64,000 nt of DNA from an uncultured Bacteroidota bacterium (GCA_902622595.1 CACNQM010000001.1:62001-126000); one strand, 5' to 3'. Counted from the stretch's first letter, positions 50,723 through 61,659 are shown. The notes: a model not told the origin generated them from the sequence alone. Made by a program: numbers and translations.

Positions 50723-52177
50723 TTATTTTCTAATTAAATAAAGCCCTATAAAGTTAATTAACCCGTTAAATGGCAGTAGTTCATATCCTATTGAGTAGCC
50801 TCCAATTAACTCTGGAGGAATATTTCCTATTAATATAATTAGAATTATATTAATGATAACTACTATATAGACTTTATCATCATCAACTTTATAATTAGTA
50901 AATATCCCAAATGCAAATAAACCTAAAAGTGGTCCATATGTATACTGAGCTACGGTTAAAAGGCTGTCTATAACATTCTTGTCTAAATAATACCTAAAGA
51001 AAATTACCACTATTACGAGTAAAATACTCATTAGGACATGAATATATTTTCTGGTTTTTTTAGAATTAGGTCTATTACTATCAATTTTCAATATATCAAC
51101 ACAAAAGGAAGTAGTCAGTGACGTTAAAGCACTATCGGCACTACTATACGCAGCGGCTATTAGACCTAATATAAAAGTTATACCTAAAAATCCTCCAAGT
51201 CCCGAACTAAGTGCAATTTCAGGAAATAGAAGATCTGTTCTAGGACTATCATCAACTACCGGAATATTAATTCCATTTTGATTTGAATATATATATAAAA
51301 GTGCACCTAAAACTATGAATAAAAATGTCACTGCAGTAAGAATAAAACTAAAAACAATCATATTTTTTTTTGCATCATTTAAATTTCTACACGTGAGATT
51401 CTTTTGCATCATATCTTGATCCAAACCTGTCATACAAATTGTTATAAAAGCACCCCCAATAATAGATTTTAAAAAGTAGCTTCTCTCCATTATGTTATCT
51501 GTTACAAATATTTGATTAAACTCTTTAAAATCTGTCGATCCAACAAATTCAACAAAAGTCCATCCAATATCTTTATTTATGTAATGTATAGATAGCACAA
51601 CTGCAAGAATCATTAAAGTTGTTTGTATAGTATCTGTCCAAACTATTGTTTTTATTCCTCCTCTCCGAGTATACAACCATATCAAAGAGATTGATATAAT
51701 TACGGTTATTTCATAGGGTATCCCAAAATCATCTAGAACAAATTCTTGAAGAACAATTGCAACTAAATATAATCTAAAGGATGCACCTAAAATTCTTGAT
51801 ATTAAAAATGAAATTGATCCAACCAAATGAGACTTTTTTCCAAAGCGTTCATTCAAATACTGATATATAGATGTTAACCCGTGGTTATAGTATATAGGTA
51901 ATAATAAATTAGCAACTACTAAGTATCCGATTAAGTATCCAATAACAACTTGAAAATATGTAAATTGTGATTCTCCAACCCACCCTGGCACTGAAATAAA
52001 AGTAACCCCAGAAAGAGATGCTCCAACCATTCCAAAGGCAACAACAGCCCAATTGGAGCTCCTTTTTGCATTGAAAAAAGTTTCATTATTATCCTCTTTA
52101 CCAGTAAAATATGAAATGGCAGTTAGTATCAAAAAATAAGATACTATTGCAAATAAAATAATTTGTGGAGATAACAT
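50723..52177 (-). CDS. Sodium:solute symporter family protein
   Basis: NNETFFNAKRSSNWAVVAFGMVGASLSGVTFISVPGWVG; TRRGGIKTIVWTDTIQT. Confidence 0.9.
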   Translation of the reverse strand: MLSPQIILFAIVSYFLILTAISYFTGKEDNNETFFNAKRSSNWAVVAFGMVGASLSGVTFISVPGWVGESQFTYFQVVIGYLIGYLVVANLLLPIYYNHGLTSIYQYLNERFGKKSHLVGSISFLISRILGASFRLYLVAIVLQEFVLDDFGIPYEITVIISISLIWLYTRRGGIKTIVWTDTIQTTLMILAVVLSIHYINKDIGWTFVEFVGSTDFKEFNQIFVTDNIMERSYFLKSIIGGAFITICMTGLDQDMMQKNLTCRNLNDAKKNMIVFSFILTAVTFLFIVLGALLYIYSNQNGINIPVVDDSPRTDLLFPEIALSSGLGGFLGITFILGLIAAAYSSADSALTSLTTSFCVDILKIDSNRPNSKKTRKYIHVLMSILLVIVVIFFRYYLDKNVIDSLLTVAQYTYGPLLGLFAFGIFTNYKVDDDKVYIVVIINIILIILIGNIPPELIGGYSIGYELLPFNGLINFIGLYLIRK

Positions 52178-52227
52178 TTTTATAAATATACAAAAGAACT
52201 TACAACGAATATTTCTAAATTAGCTTA

Positions 52228-52848
52228 ATGGAATTTCCATCTAAACTTCTTGAAAATTTAGTATATAATATTTCTCAATTATCTGGGATTGGAAAACGAT
52301 CTGCACTAAGAATTGCATTAGAAATTCTAAGAAAACCAAAAGAATATTCAAGAGACTTATCTGAAAGTATTTTCGACTTTAAAACTCAGATTAAACATTG
52401 CTCTGTATGTCATAATATTTCTGATAAAGATATTTGTGATATATGTTCAAATTCATCAAGAGATCAATCAATAATTTGTGTAGTTGAAGATATTAGAGAT
52501 GTTATTGCAATAGAAAATACAAATCTATATAACGGAATGTATCATGTATTAGGTGGGGTCATTTCTCCAATTGAAGGAATAGGCCCTGAAGACCTAAACA
52601 TCAATAGTCTTGAAAAAAAAATAATTGATAATAAAGTTAATGAAATAATTTTTGCTTTAAGTGCAACAATAGAGGCTGACACCACAAGTTTTTACTTATT
52701 TAAAATATTAAATAAACTTGATGTTAAAGTCTCTGTCTTAGCTAGAGGAATTCCTGTTGGTGATCAATTAGAATATACTGATGAAGTTACACTCGCAAGA
52801 AGCATTCAAAACAGACGCCCATATGAAAGCAATATTTCAAATCAGTAA
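52228..52848 (+). CDS. recR: Recombination protein RecR
   Basis: LSGIGKRSALRIAL, zinc finger CSVCHNISDKDICDIC, Toprim VVEDIRDV...YHVLGGVISPIEGIGPEDL. Confidence 0.96.
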   Translation: MEFPSKLLENLVYNISQLSGIGKRSALRIALEILRKPKEYSRDLSESIFDFKTQIKHCSVCHNISDKDICDICSNSSRDQSIICVVEDIRDVIAIENTNLYNGMYHVLGGVISPIEGIGPEDLNINSLEKKIIDNKVNEIIFALSATIEADTTSFYLFKILNKLDVKVSVLARGIPVGDQLEYTDEVTLARSIQNRRPYESNISNQ

Positions 52849-52861
52849 TAATTTAATATTG

Positions 52862-52869
52862 TAAATTTG
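52862..52869 (+). promoter_or_regulatory. TAnnTTTG (-7) element upstream of the E2 gene
   Basis: TAAATTTG 14 nt before ATG. Confidence 0.4.
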
Positions 52870-52883
52870 CAAATACTATTCTA

Positions 52884-54242
52884 ATGGGAAAATATCAATT
52901 AAAGCTTCCAAAGATGGGAGAAAGTATTGCCGAGGCAACTATAACCAAATGGTTAAAAGATGTTGGAGATAATGTTGAAATTGATGAATCATTGGTTGAG
53001 ATTGCAACAGATAAAGTAGACTCAGATGTGCCCTCTGAGTACAAAGGAAAACTTATTAAAAAGAATTTCGAAGTAAATGATGTAGTTAAAGTCGGAGAAG
53101 TTATAGCTGAAATTGAAACAGATATGATTGATAACGATAATACTATAATTAAATCAAAAGAAATTAAAGATGAAATTATGGTTGAAGATGCTAAAGATGA
53201 AATTATGGTTGAAGATGCTAAAGATGAAATTATGGTTGAAGATGTTAAAGATGAAATTTCTAATGAGGATGTTTTGCAAGATATACCATCAATTGAATTA
53301 TTAGATAAAGATGATAAAGTTGATATTCAAAAGACTAAATCTAAAAGTGACAAATTCTATTCTCCTCTTGTTAAAAACATTGCAAAAAAAGAAAAAGTTA
53401 GTAGTCATGAGCTTGATTCAATTATTGGTTCTGGAAAGGATGGAAGAGTCACCAAACAGGATATTCTTTCTTATTTAAAATCAAGATCCAACAATTTAAA
53501 AGATAATATTCAAGTTGAGACGAGTTCATCAAGAGAGGATCAAGTCTTAGAGCTTGATAGAATGGGTAAAATAATTTTTGACCATATGTCAAGTAGTAAA
53601 AAAATTTCTGCCCATGTTCAGTCGTTCGTAGAAGTTGACGTATCTAATTTATGGGATTGGAGAGAAAAATATAAAAAATCATTTTTTGATAATGAGGGAC
53701 AGAGACTCACATTTACTCCTCTTTTTATTGATGCTGTAGTTAAATCACTTAAAGATTATCCAATCTTAAATAGTTCAGTTGTTGATGAGAAAGTCATTAT
53801 TAAAAAATCAATAAATATAGGTATGGCAACAGCAGTTGAAAATGGTAATTTAATTGTTCCAGTAATAAGAAATGCTGACCACCTAAATCTTAAAGGTCTT
53901 ACATTGGCTGTTAATGATTTATCAACTAGAGCTAGATCTAATTCACTAAAACCTGATGAAATAACAGATGGAACCTACACGGTAACAAATGTTGGAAACT
54001 TTGGTTCAATCATGGGTACACCAATTATTAATCAACCACAAGTTGGAATCATAGCTATAGGAGTTATAAGGAAACTACCATCTGTAATTGAAACAGATAA
54101 AGGAGATTTTGTTGGTATTAGAAAGAAGCTTATTCTATCCCATACATATGATCATAGAATTATCAATGGCTCAGTGGGCGGTAGCTTTGTAAAAAGAGTT
54201 GCTGAATATCTTGAGGGATGGGATATGAACCAAACAATATAG
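52884..54242 (+). CDS. 2-oxo acid dehydrogenase E2 (dihydrolipoamide acyltransferase)
   Basis: Lipoyl domain EIATDKVDSDVPS, peripheral-subunit-binding domain, catalytic domain ending HTYDHRIINGS. Confidence 0.92.
   Translation: MGKYQLKLPKMGESIAEATITKWLKDVGDNVEIDESLVEIATDKVDSDVPSEYKGKLIKKNFEVNDVVKVGEVIAEIETDMIDNDNTIIKSKEIKDEIMVEDAKDEIMVEDAKDEIMVEDVKDEISNEDVLQDIPSIELLDKDDKVDIQKTKSKSDKFYSPLVKNIAKKEKVSSHELDSIIGSGKDGRVTKQDILSYLKSRSNNLKDNIQVETSSSREDQVLELDRMGKIIFDHMSSSKKISAHVQSFVEVDVSNLWDWREKYKKSFFDNEGQRLTFTPLFIDAVVKSLKDYPILNSSVVDEKVIIKKSINIGMATAVENGNLIVPVIRNADHLNLKGLTLAVNDLSTRARSNSLKPDEITDGTYTVTNVGNFGSIMGTPIINQPQVGIIAIGVIRKLPSVIETDKGDFVGIRKKLILSHTYDHRIINGSVGGSFVKRVAEYLEGWDMNQTI
53166..53258 (+). 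repeat. 27-bp tandem repeat in the E2 linker
   Basis: AAAGATGAAATTATGGTTGAAGATGCT x3 (third unit GTT) plus partial fourth; encodes KDEIMVEDA. Confidence 0.95.
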
Positions 54243-54243
54243 T

Positions 54244-55014
54244 ATGAGAGTCAAATTAGAAAGACCAATTTGCTTTTTTGATCTAGAAACTACTGGTGCA
54301 AAAGTTGGTAAAGATAGAATCGTAGAAATAGCTATTTTAAAGGTTAACAAAGACAACCAAGAATCTCAAAAGGTATGGAGAATAAACCCTGAAATGGATA
54401 TATCTTTTCAGGCTATACAAGTTCATGGAATATCAAATGATATGGTTAAAAATGAACAAAATTTTCAATATTATTCAAATGAGATTCATGAATTTATAAA
54501 GGGTTGCGATTTAGCTGGTTTTAATGCTATAAAGTTTGACATTCCAATTTTGGTTGAAGAATTAATTAGGGCTGATATTGATTTTGATTTTTCAAAAGTT
54601 AGAATGATAGATAGTCAAGTTATATTTCATAAAAAGGAACCTAGAAATCTTTCTGCGGCTTTAAAGTTTTATTGTGGTAAGACTCTTGAGAATGCTCATT
54701 CTGCTCTTGATGATACAATGGCAACATATGAAGTTTTTAAAGCTCAACTTGAAAAGTATGATGATTTAGAACCAGATATTGATTTTCTAAGTGAGTACAC
54801 AAAAAGAAGCAATAACCTAGATTTTGCAGGTAAAATAAGAATAGATGCAGACAATGATGCAATATTTGCTTTTGGTAAATATACGGGTCAAAAGGTCTTA
54901 GATGTATTTAAATCTGACAAAGGGTATTATTCATGGATTATGAAAGGAGATTTTCCTGAATACACCAAGAAGATTTTTACAAAATTAAAATTAAGTCTAA
55001 TTAACAATAAATAA
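54244..55014 (+). CDS. 3'-5' exonuclease, DNA pol III epsilon-like (DEDD)
   Basis: CFFDLETTGAKVGKDRIVEIA, GFNAIKFDIPIL, NAHSALDDTMAT. Confidence 0.92.
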   Translation: MRVKLERPICFFDLETTGAKVGKDRIVEIAILKVNKDNQESQKVWRINPEMDISFQAIQVHGISNDMVKNEQNFQYYSNEIHEFIKGCDLAGFNAIKFDIPILVEELIRADIDFDFSKVRMIDSQVIFHKKEPRNLSAALKFYCGKTLENAHSALDDTMATYEVFKAQLEKYDDLEPDIDFLSEYTKRSNNLDFAGKIRIDADNDAIFAFGKYTGQKVLDVFKSDKGYYSWIMKGDFPEYTKKIFTKLKLSLINNK

Positions 55015-55015
55015 T

Positions 55016-55627
55016 GTGAAAATTATTTGTATTGGAAGAAATTATATTGATCACATAAAGGAGCTATCTAATCAAAAGCCCCTGAACCCTGTGGTTTTTT
55101 TAAAACCTGATTCTTCGATAATTGCAAAAAATCAGAACTTTATAATACCCTCTTTTTCAAATGAAATTCATCATGAGGTGGAATTGGTTATTAAAATTAA
55201 TAAGGTTGGTAAACATATTGATATGTCTTATTCTCACAAGTATTATGATGAGATAGGATTAGGAATAGATTTTACTGCTAGAGATATTCAAAACGATTTA
55301 AAAGAAAAAGGTCATCCTTGGGAAAAGTCCAAAGCTTTTGATAATTCTTGTATGGTTGGAAAGTTTTTAAAAAAAGAAAAATTAGAGGATATTTCAAAAA
55401 TAGAATTTAGTCTTATAAAGAACAATGAATTAGTTCAATCAGGTTGTTCAAATGATATGTTATTGAAAATAGATGAATTAATATCTTATGTTTCTCAATA
55501 TTTTACTCTGAAAATTGGAGATTTAATTTTTACTGGAACACCATCTGGAGTATCAAAAGTAGAAAGTGGAGATAGACTGGAGGGATATATATTAAGTAAC
55601 AAGATGTTTACGTTAAAAGTAAAGTAA
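55016..55627 (+). CDS. Fumarylacetoacetate hydrolase family protein (GTG start)
   Basis: CIGRNYIDHIKEL, VFLKPDSSI, HHEVELVIKI, GIDFTARDIQ, FTGTPSGV. Confidence 0.92.
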   Translation: MKIICIGRNYIDHIKELSNQKPLNPVVFLKPDSSIIAKNQNFIIPSFSNEIHHEVELVIKINKVGKHIDMSYSHKYYDEIGLGIDFTARDIQNDLKEKGHPWEKSKAFDNSCMVGKFLKKEKLEDISKIEFSLIKNNELVQSGCSNDMLLKIDELISYVSQYFTLKIGDLIFTGTPSGVSKVESGDRLEGYILSNKMFTLKVK

Positions 55628-55628
55628 A

Positions 55629-56096
55629 ATGGTTAAGAAAGTATTTAATTATTTGCTATTAAATAACAAAACAATTTCTTTTGCTGAAAGTTGTACTGGA
55701 GGAAATCTGTCATCATCTATATCTAAAATTCCTGGTGCATCCAAAATTTTTATTGGTTCAATTGTTTCTTACTCTAAATTCTCCAAAAAAAATATTCTAA
55801 AAATTGATGAGAGTGAATTAGATAATTACTCTACTGTAAGTGAAGAAATTACAATTAAAATGGCTGAGAGCGTAAAACAAAAATTAAAAACTGATTATTC
55901 AATAGCAATAACAGGTAACGCTGGACCTACTGTTGACTTTCCAGAAACAAACCTAGGTGATTGTTTTGTTGCTATTATGTCTGATAATGAAATCTTTTGC
56001 CAAAAATTTCAATTTGATTGTAACAGAGAAGACTTCATTAATTTAGCTACAAATAGCTCTTTTCAACTTTTTTTTGATAAAATTATTAAGCAATAG
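55629..56096 (+). CDS. CinA C-terminal (PncC-like nicotinamide-nucleotide amidase) domain protein
   Basis: SFAESCTGGNLSSSISKIPGASKIFIGSIVSYS; ITGNAGPT. Confidence 0.92.
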   Translation: MVKKVFNYLLLNNKTISFAESCTGGNLSSSISKIPGASKIFIGSIVSYSKFSKKNILKIDESELDNYSTVSEEITIKMAESVKQKLKTDYSIAITGNAGPTVDFPETNLGDCFVAIMSDNEIFCQKFQFDCNREDFINLATNSSFQLFFDKIIKQ

Positions 56097-56125
56097 ATTT
56101 ATTTTTTTATTAAACTTAAATACAT

Positions 56126-56133
56126 TAGTTTTG
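56126..56133 (+). promoter_or_regulatory. TAnnTTTG (-7) element upstream of rpmB
   Basis: TAGTTTTG 24 nt before ATG. Confidence 0.45.
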
Positions 56134-56157
56134 CACGTTACAAAAATTTAGCACGTT

Positions 56158-56394
56158 ATGTCTAAGACTTGTGAAATTACTGGAAAAAAAGTCATGTTTG
56201 GAAATAACGTTTCCAAGTCATTAAACAGGACTAAAAGGAGATTTGATGTAAACCTTATTAAGAAACGTTTCTTCATTCCTGAAGAAAATAAATGGATTAC
56301 TTTAAAAGTTTCTGCATCTGCTTTAAAAACTATAAATAAAAAAGGTATATCTGAGGTCTTGAAAGAAGCAAGAAAACAGGGTTTAATTAAGTAA
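56158..56394 (+). CDS. rpmB: 50S ribosomal protein bL28
   Basis: [29 protein letters not shown]. Confidence 0.97.
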   Translation: MSKTCEITGKKVMFGNNVSKSLNRTKRRFDVNLIKKRFFIPEENKWITLKVSASALKTINKKGISEVLKEARKQGLIK

Positions 56395-56396
56395 TT

Positions 56397-56579
56397 ATGG
56401 CAAAAAAAGGAAATAGAGTTCAAGTAATTTTAGAGTGTACAGAGCACAAAGACTCTGGTCTACCTGGTACTTCTAGATACATAACAACGAAGAATAAAAA
56501 GAATTCTCCTGATAGACTTGAAATTAAGAAATTCAATCCTATTATGAAGAAAATGACTGTTCATAAAGAAATTAAATAA
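56397..56579 (+). CDS. rpmG: 50S ribosomal protein bL33
   Basis: [36 protein letters not shown]. Confidence 0.97.
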   Translation: MAKKGNRVQVILECTEHKDSGLPGTSRYITTKNKKNSPDRLEIKKFNPIMKKMTVHKEIK

Positions 56580-56580
56580 T

Positions 56581-56862
56581 ATGGCAAAAAAAGCTGTTGC
56601 TAGTTTACAGACTGGCTCAAAAAAACTTGCAAAAGCAATCAGAATGATAAAAAAAAATGGTTCTGACAGCTACTCTTTTGAGGAAAGAATCCTACCACAA
56701 GACCTAGTAAATGACTGGTTTGCTGGTAAGCCAATTATAAAAAAAGAAGAGCCTCCTAAACCTTCAACCGAGGAGCCAGCTGCAGAAGAAGCAAAGGCTG
56801 AGGAGCCAGCTGCAGAAGAAGCAAAGGCTGAGGATCCAGCTGCAGAAGATAAAGCTGATTAA
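56581..56862 (+). CDS. DUF4295 family (Bacteroidetes ribosome-associated) protein with acidic tail
   Basis: [35 protein letters not shown] after rpmB-rpmG; tail [10 protein letters not shown] repeats. Confidence 0.88.
   Translation: MAKKAVASLQTGSKKLAKAIRMIKKNGSDSYSFEERILPQDLVNDWFAGKPIIKKEEPPKPSTEEPAAEEAKAEEPAAEEAKAEDPAAEDKAD
56770..56850 (+). repeat. 30-bp tandem repeat (2.7 units) in the DUF4295 gene 3' end
   Basis: GAGGAGCCAGCTGCAGAAGAAGCAAAGGCT x2 identical plus GAGGATCCAGCTGCAGAAGAT. Confidence 0.95.
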
Positions 56863-59800
56863 TTCAACTTACCAATAATACCATTACTCCAAAGTTCATT
56901 ATTGTACTCTGGAATACTAATTTGATTTATTTCATCAATTTCTTTTTTTAGTTCAATCCACTTTTCATCATGTGATTTTAGTGATTTAAGAATTCCTTCA
57001 CTAACATTTGGAATATCTCCTTTAATTTCATCAAGTATGAAAAGATAATCAGCTAAAAATTTATTTGGGAAATTTTCAACATCATCATATGCCATTGACA
57101 TTCTTTGCATCATTTTTTTATCCCAGTTATCCATTAACTTGAGCAATTTATTCCCATTATTTTTAACCTCTGAATTATCATCTAATTCATCTATCATATC
57201 ACTTAACTTATCTATTGACTTCTTATTTTCATTGATATATCCTGCCATTTCATTAAAATTACTCTCCATGTGGGTCGCATATTTATCAAGATCTAAATAG
57301 TCTTGATCTGAAACACTAAAATTTGGATTTTTTAAAATTTCAAACTCAGAATTAAATGAACTATTACCAACCTCTAAAATTAGATTGTACTTGCCAGGAA
57401 TTGCTTTGTGACCCCTAAAGCTTCCTTCAATATATGCATATGGAACACCAATTAACGATGTATGTCTAGTATCCCAAACAAATCTATTTAAACCAATTTT
57501 ATTTGAAAGTACTGGTTCTCTTTCAGGTCCTCCATTATATGAAATGAAATTACTGTCATATACACTAGTAATCTCCCTTACAAGTTTATTTCCCTCATCA
57601 TAAATCTTAATAGATACTTTTTTACCTTTATCCTCTTCTCCAATGTTGTAATATATTACAACACCATTGGCAGGATTAACTCCTGTAAACGATGAAGTTC
57701 CATCTGAGTCATTTGAGTTTAATTCACTAGACCAGTTTCCAATTGTTGAGTTCTCAGGATCATATAACTTGGTATTACTATCATCATCAAGTTGTCTCAC
57801 AAGTCCCATATCGTCAAGTATCCAAAAAGACCTTCCTTGAGTAGCAATGATTAAATCATCATGCTTAATCATTAAATCTGTTATAGCTAATACTGGCATG
57901 TTAAGATTGAATAATTCCCATTCTTTTCCATCATTGAATGAAATGTAGACTCCAAGTTCTGTTCCTGCTACTAGCAGTCCTTTTCTTTTATTATCTTCTC
58001 TAACAACTCTAGTATATGCTCCATTAGGTATATTACCTGAAATATTCTTCCAAGTTTTACCATAGTTTGTTGATTTATATAACCCAGGAGTCTTATCATT
58101 AAACTTGTACCTTGTAGTAGCAATGTAAACTGTTGCTTTATCATGAGGAGAAACATCTATTGCATTAATTATTGTCTCAGGTAGACCTTTTGGAGTAATA
58201 TCAATCCAAGACTCACCTCCATCCTGAGTAATATGAACTAACCCATCATCTGATCCAACATAAATTGTATTTGCCTCATGAGGAGATTCAACTACATAGC
58301 TTAAGGTTCCATAATTTTCAGCACCAACTGCTTCATTTGTATATGGGCCACCACCATTTCCTTGTTTTTCATCTTCATCTCTTGTTAAATCTGGAGAGAC
58401 AATTTTCCATGATTTGCCTAGATCATTTGTCTTAAAAAGATGTTGAGCTGCATGATAAAAAGTATTTGGCTCATGTTGAGACCATATAATTGGTGCATTC
58501 CAATTAAACCTGTATTTCATATCTCTTGAAGCCCTCCCAATATAATTTATCGGCTCAATCATTACTTTTTTTCTAGCATTTGCCTTTGTGTCAAATATGT
58601 TAATACTTCCAAGATAACTACCACCCATCACAATACTTGGATCATCAGGGTCAAAAGCAAGGAATGCGCTTTCACCTCCAGCAGAGGCTGACCAATCTCT
58701 TTCTGAAATACCACCTCTAGACCCAATACTAGCAATTTTAATTGTAGAATTATCTTGCTGACCACCATATAGGTTATATGGAAACAAATTGTCAACATTG
58801 ACTCTATAGAATTGTGCAGTTGGCATATTGTATATACTAGACCAAGTACTTCCATTATCAAATGTTATCTCACCACCCCCGTCATCTGAAATAATCATGT
58901 TTTTAGAATTATCAGGATTTATCCATAAGTCATGATAATCCCCGTGACCACTATATATTCTATTCCAGGTTTTACCACCATCAATTGATCTGAAAGCTCT
59001 TGCACTTAACACATAAACTGTATCTTCATCATTAGGATCTGCAAATACTTCAATATAATACCATGCTCTTGATGTTAGTTCAGCATAAGAGCTAACTTTA
59101 GACCAGCTTTCACCAGCATTATTTGATACAAACAAACCTCCCGATCTTTTGTTTGAATTACCTTCAGCAAGAAGAAATACCTTATCAGAGTTTGCTCTAG
59201 ATACTGATATAGCCATCTTTCCTAATTCTGATGGTAAGCCATTTTCAATTTTAAACCAATTATTTCCACCGTCAATGGATTTATAAACTCCATCGCCTTG
59301 ACCACCGCTTATAACCTGCCAAGGAAGTCTTTGATGTTTCCACATGGTTGCATATAAAGTTTGGGGATTATTATAATCTATTGAAAGTTCTGAAGCTCCT
59401 GTTAATTGATTCACAAAAAGTACATTAGTCCAGGTTTTACCTCCGTCAATTGATTTATAAATACCTCTTTCTCTAGTTGGTCCATTTATAGCTCCTTGAG
59501 CAGCAACAAAAACTACATTAGGATCTTCTGGATGAATTATTATTCTTGAAATTTGTTGAGTCTCTTCTAAACCAATGTGCTCCCACGTTTCTCCTGAATC
59601 AATTGATTTGTAAACTCCATCTCCATAAGAAGTAGTTACCCCTCTTGGAGCGTGCTCTCCCATACCAACATAAATTATTCTGCTATCACTATCTGCAACT
59701 GCAATTGCACCAACTGAAGATGTCTTAAAGTAATCATCGGATATGTTAAACCAATTAACACCAGCATTAGTTGTCTTCCATAAACCTCCTCCTACTGTCC

Positions 59801-59978
59801 CCATGTAATAGGTAAGTGGGTCTCCAACAACTCCAACTGAAGCTACAGATCTACCTCCTCTAAAAGGCCCTATGTTTCTATATTTTACCTCATCTAGTTT
59901 TTCCTCTAAATTCTGAGAATAAGAAAAGGGTGAAATTATAATTAAAGCAAAAAGTATTCTAAAATTCTTCTTCAACAT
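56859..59978 (-). CDS. VPS10/sortilin-type BNR beta-propeller secreted protein
   Basis: Signal peptide; [18 protein letters not shown]; many SxDxGxTW repeats ([27 protein letters not shown]). Confidence 0.9.
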   Translation of the reverse strand: MLKKNFRILFALIIISPFSYSQNLEEKLDEVKYRNIGPFRGGRSVASVGVVGDPLTYYMGTVGGGLWKTTNAGVNWFNISDDYFKTSSVGAIAVADSDSRIIYVGMGEHAPRGVTTSYGDGVYKSIDSGETWEHIGLEETQQISRIIIHPEDPNVVFVAAQGAINGPTRERGIYKSIDGGKTWTNVLFVNQLTGASELSIDYNNPQTLYATMWKHQRLPWQVISGGQGDGVYKSIDGGNNWFKIENGLPSELGKMAISVSRANSDKVFLLAEGNSNKRSGGLFVSNNAGESWSKVSSYAELTSRAWYYIEVFADPNDEDTVYVLSARAFRSIDGGKTWNRIYSGHGDYHDLWINPDNSKNMIISDDGGGEITFDNGSTWSSIYNMPTAQFYRVNVDNLFPYNLYGGQQDNSTIKIASIGSRGGISERDWSASAGGESAFLAFDPDDPSIVMGGSYLGSINIFDTKANARKKVMIEPINYIGRASRDMKYRFNWNAPIIWSQHEPNTFYHAAQHLFKTNDLGKSWKIVSPDLTRDEDEKQGNGGGPYTNEAVGAENYGTLSYVVESPHEANTIYVGSDDGLVHITQDGGESWIDITPKGLPETIINAIDVSPHDKATVYIATTRYKFNDKTPGLYKSTNYGKTWKNISGNIPNGAYTRVVREDNKRKGLLVAGTELGVYISFNDGKEWELFNLNMPVLAITDLMIKHDDLIIATQGRSFWILDDMGLVRQLDDDSNTKLYDPENSTIGNWSSELNSNDSDGTSSFTGVNPANGVVIYYNIGEEDKGKKVSIKIYDEGNKLVREITSVYDSNFISYNGGPEREPVLSNKIGLNRFVWDTRHTSLIGVPYAYIEGSFRGHKAIPGKYNLILEVGNSSFNSEFEILKNPNFSVSDQDYLDLDKYATHMESNFNEMAGYINENKKSIDKLSDMIDELDDNSEVKNNGNKLLKLMDNWDKKMMQRMSMAYDDVENFPNKFLADYLFILDEIKGDIPNVSEGILKSLKSHDEKWIELKKEIDEINQISIPEYNNELWSNGIIGKLN

Positions 59979-60051
59979 TATAGTTTATAGTTAGATCTAC
60001 TAAGTTACACCCAATTTTGAAAAATTCAGATATATTTACAAAAATTAAGGG

Positions 60052-61659
60052 ATGAAAAGTCAAATAATCCAAAGAGAGACTAAACTCATTGGAGATGAAC
60101 TTATTGAAAAATTCATTTTAGGTGATAAGAAAGTCTTGAAATACATCAATTCTTTTTATAGTAATGAAAATATAAAAATACAATCTGAAAATAAAAGTAA
60201 AAGCTTTTCCAATGAACAAAGAGAAATTCTAGTAAAATCTATTAAAAATCAATATTCTAAAATTGATATATCGGAGCAGACTTCAGAAAATATTAACTCT
60301 CTTCTTGATTCTAAAACTTTTTGTATCACTACCGGTCACCAGCTTAATTTGTTTACTGGTCCCCTGATGGTTATTCTTAAGATAGCTCAAGTAATTAGTA
60401 TTAGTAAGAAGTTAAATTCAGAAATTAAAAATTTTAAATATGTACCAGTCCTATGGATTGCAAGTGAGGATCATGATTTTGATGAGATTTCAGAAGTTAA
60501 CCTAGGGCAAAAAAACATTAAATGGGAAATCAATTCAAACAATAAGCCTGTTGGAGAAATTGAGATTAATAACATCAAGGATTTAATAGGAAATTATAAG
60601 GATTTAATTATTGATTATGATTTTAAAGAAAAATTTGAAGAGATCATAGATAATTCATATAAGGACGGAGATAGTCTTTCTATGTCAACGATAAAATTTA
60701 TAAATTATTTATTCTCAGACCATGGATTAATAATTATTGATGCTAACAAAAAGGAATTAAAAGATTTTTTTAAACCTCAATTAAAAAATGAAATAGAAAA
60801 ATTTTCTTGTAGAGAAAATAACTCTTTGCAGATATCTAAGCTTAGGAAAGACTTTGAATCATTTAAGGTTCAAGTAAACCCATCAGATATTAATTTTTTC
60901 AAACTTACTGACAAAGGAAGAAAGCGTGTTAGATATTATAATGAATCATTTAAAGTAGATGATGAGAATTCATACAGTAAAGATCAAATACTGGATTTGA
61001 TTGGCAGTAGTCCAGAGTTGTTTTCTCCAAATGCAATCATGAGACCTTTATACCAGGAAGTTGTCTTGCCAAATGTATGTTATGTAGGAGGTCCAAATGA
61101 ATTGAGATATTGGATGCAATTAAAAACTTATTTTGATGACAATAAAGTTCAATTTCCAATTCTTAAATTAAGGAATAGTGCATATGTAATAGATTCTAAG
61201 ACTTCAAAAAAAATTAAAAACTCTGGAATTGAAATCAAGTATTTTATAGGAGAACTAAATGAACTAGTAAATTATAAGATAGAGAAAACCTCTAGTATGA
61301 AGGTAAACTTTGATTCTTTAAGATCAAATTTATCTTTACAATTTGATGAGTTAAGAAAAGTTTCATTGGAAACAGACAAATCATTTGTAGGTGCTCTAAA
61401 TGCTCAAGAAAAAAAACAAAAAAAGGGAATTGACGATCTTGAGAAGAAACTGATTAAAGCTGAAAAGAAAAATTATGAAGCTGAAATCAAATCAATGAGG
61501 TCTATCCACAGTTATCTTAACCCAAGTAATATTTCACAAGAGAGGTACTTAAATTTTGGAAATTTCTACTCTTGTAAGGGACCTTCATTTATAAATTACA
61601 TAATTGAGAAAATCTCAATAATGGACGATAAAATATTAATAATAGATCTTGAAGATTAA
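60052..61659 (+). CDS. bshC: Bacillithiol biosynthesis cysteine-adding enzyme
   Basis: TGHQLNLFTGPLMVILKI, VPVLWIASEDHDFDEI, VLPNVCYVGGPNELRYW. Confidence 0.94.
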   Translation: MKSQIIQRETKLIGDELIEKFILGDKKVLKYINSFYSNENIKIQSENKSKSFSNEQREILVKSIKNQYSKIDISEQTSENINSLLDSKTFCITTGHQLNLFTGPLMVILKIAQVISISKKLNSEIKNFKYVPVLWIASEDHDFDEISEVNLGQKNIKWEINSNNKPVGEIEINNIKDLIGNYKDLIIDYDFKEKFEEIIDNSYKDGDSLSMSTIKFINYLFSDHGLIIIDANKKELKDFFKPQLKNEIEKFSCRENNSLQISKLRKDFESFKVQVNPSDINFFKLTDKGRKRVRYYNESFKVDDENSYSKDQILDLIGSSPELFSPNAIMRPLYQEVVLPNVCYVGGPNELRYWMQLKTYFDDNKVQFPILKLRNSAYVIDSKTSKKIKNSGIEIKYFIGELNELVNYKIEKTSSMKVNFDSLRSNLSLQFDELRKVSLETDKSFVGALNAQEKKQKKGIDDLEKKLIKAEKKNYEAEIKSMRSIHSYLNPSNISQERYLNFGNFYSCKGPSFINYIIEKISIMDDKILIIDLED

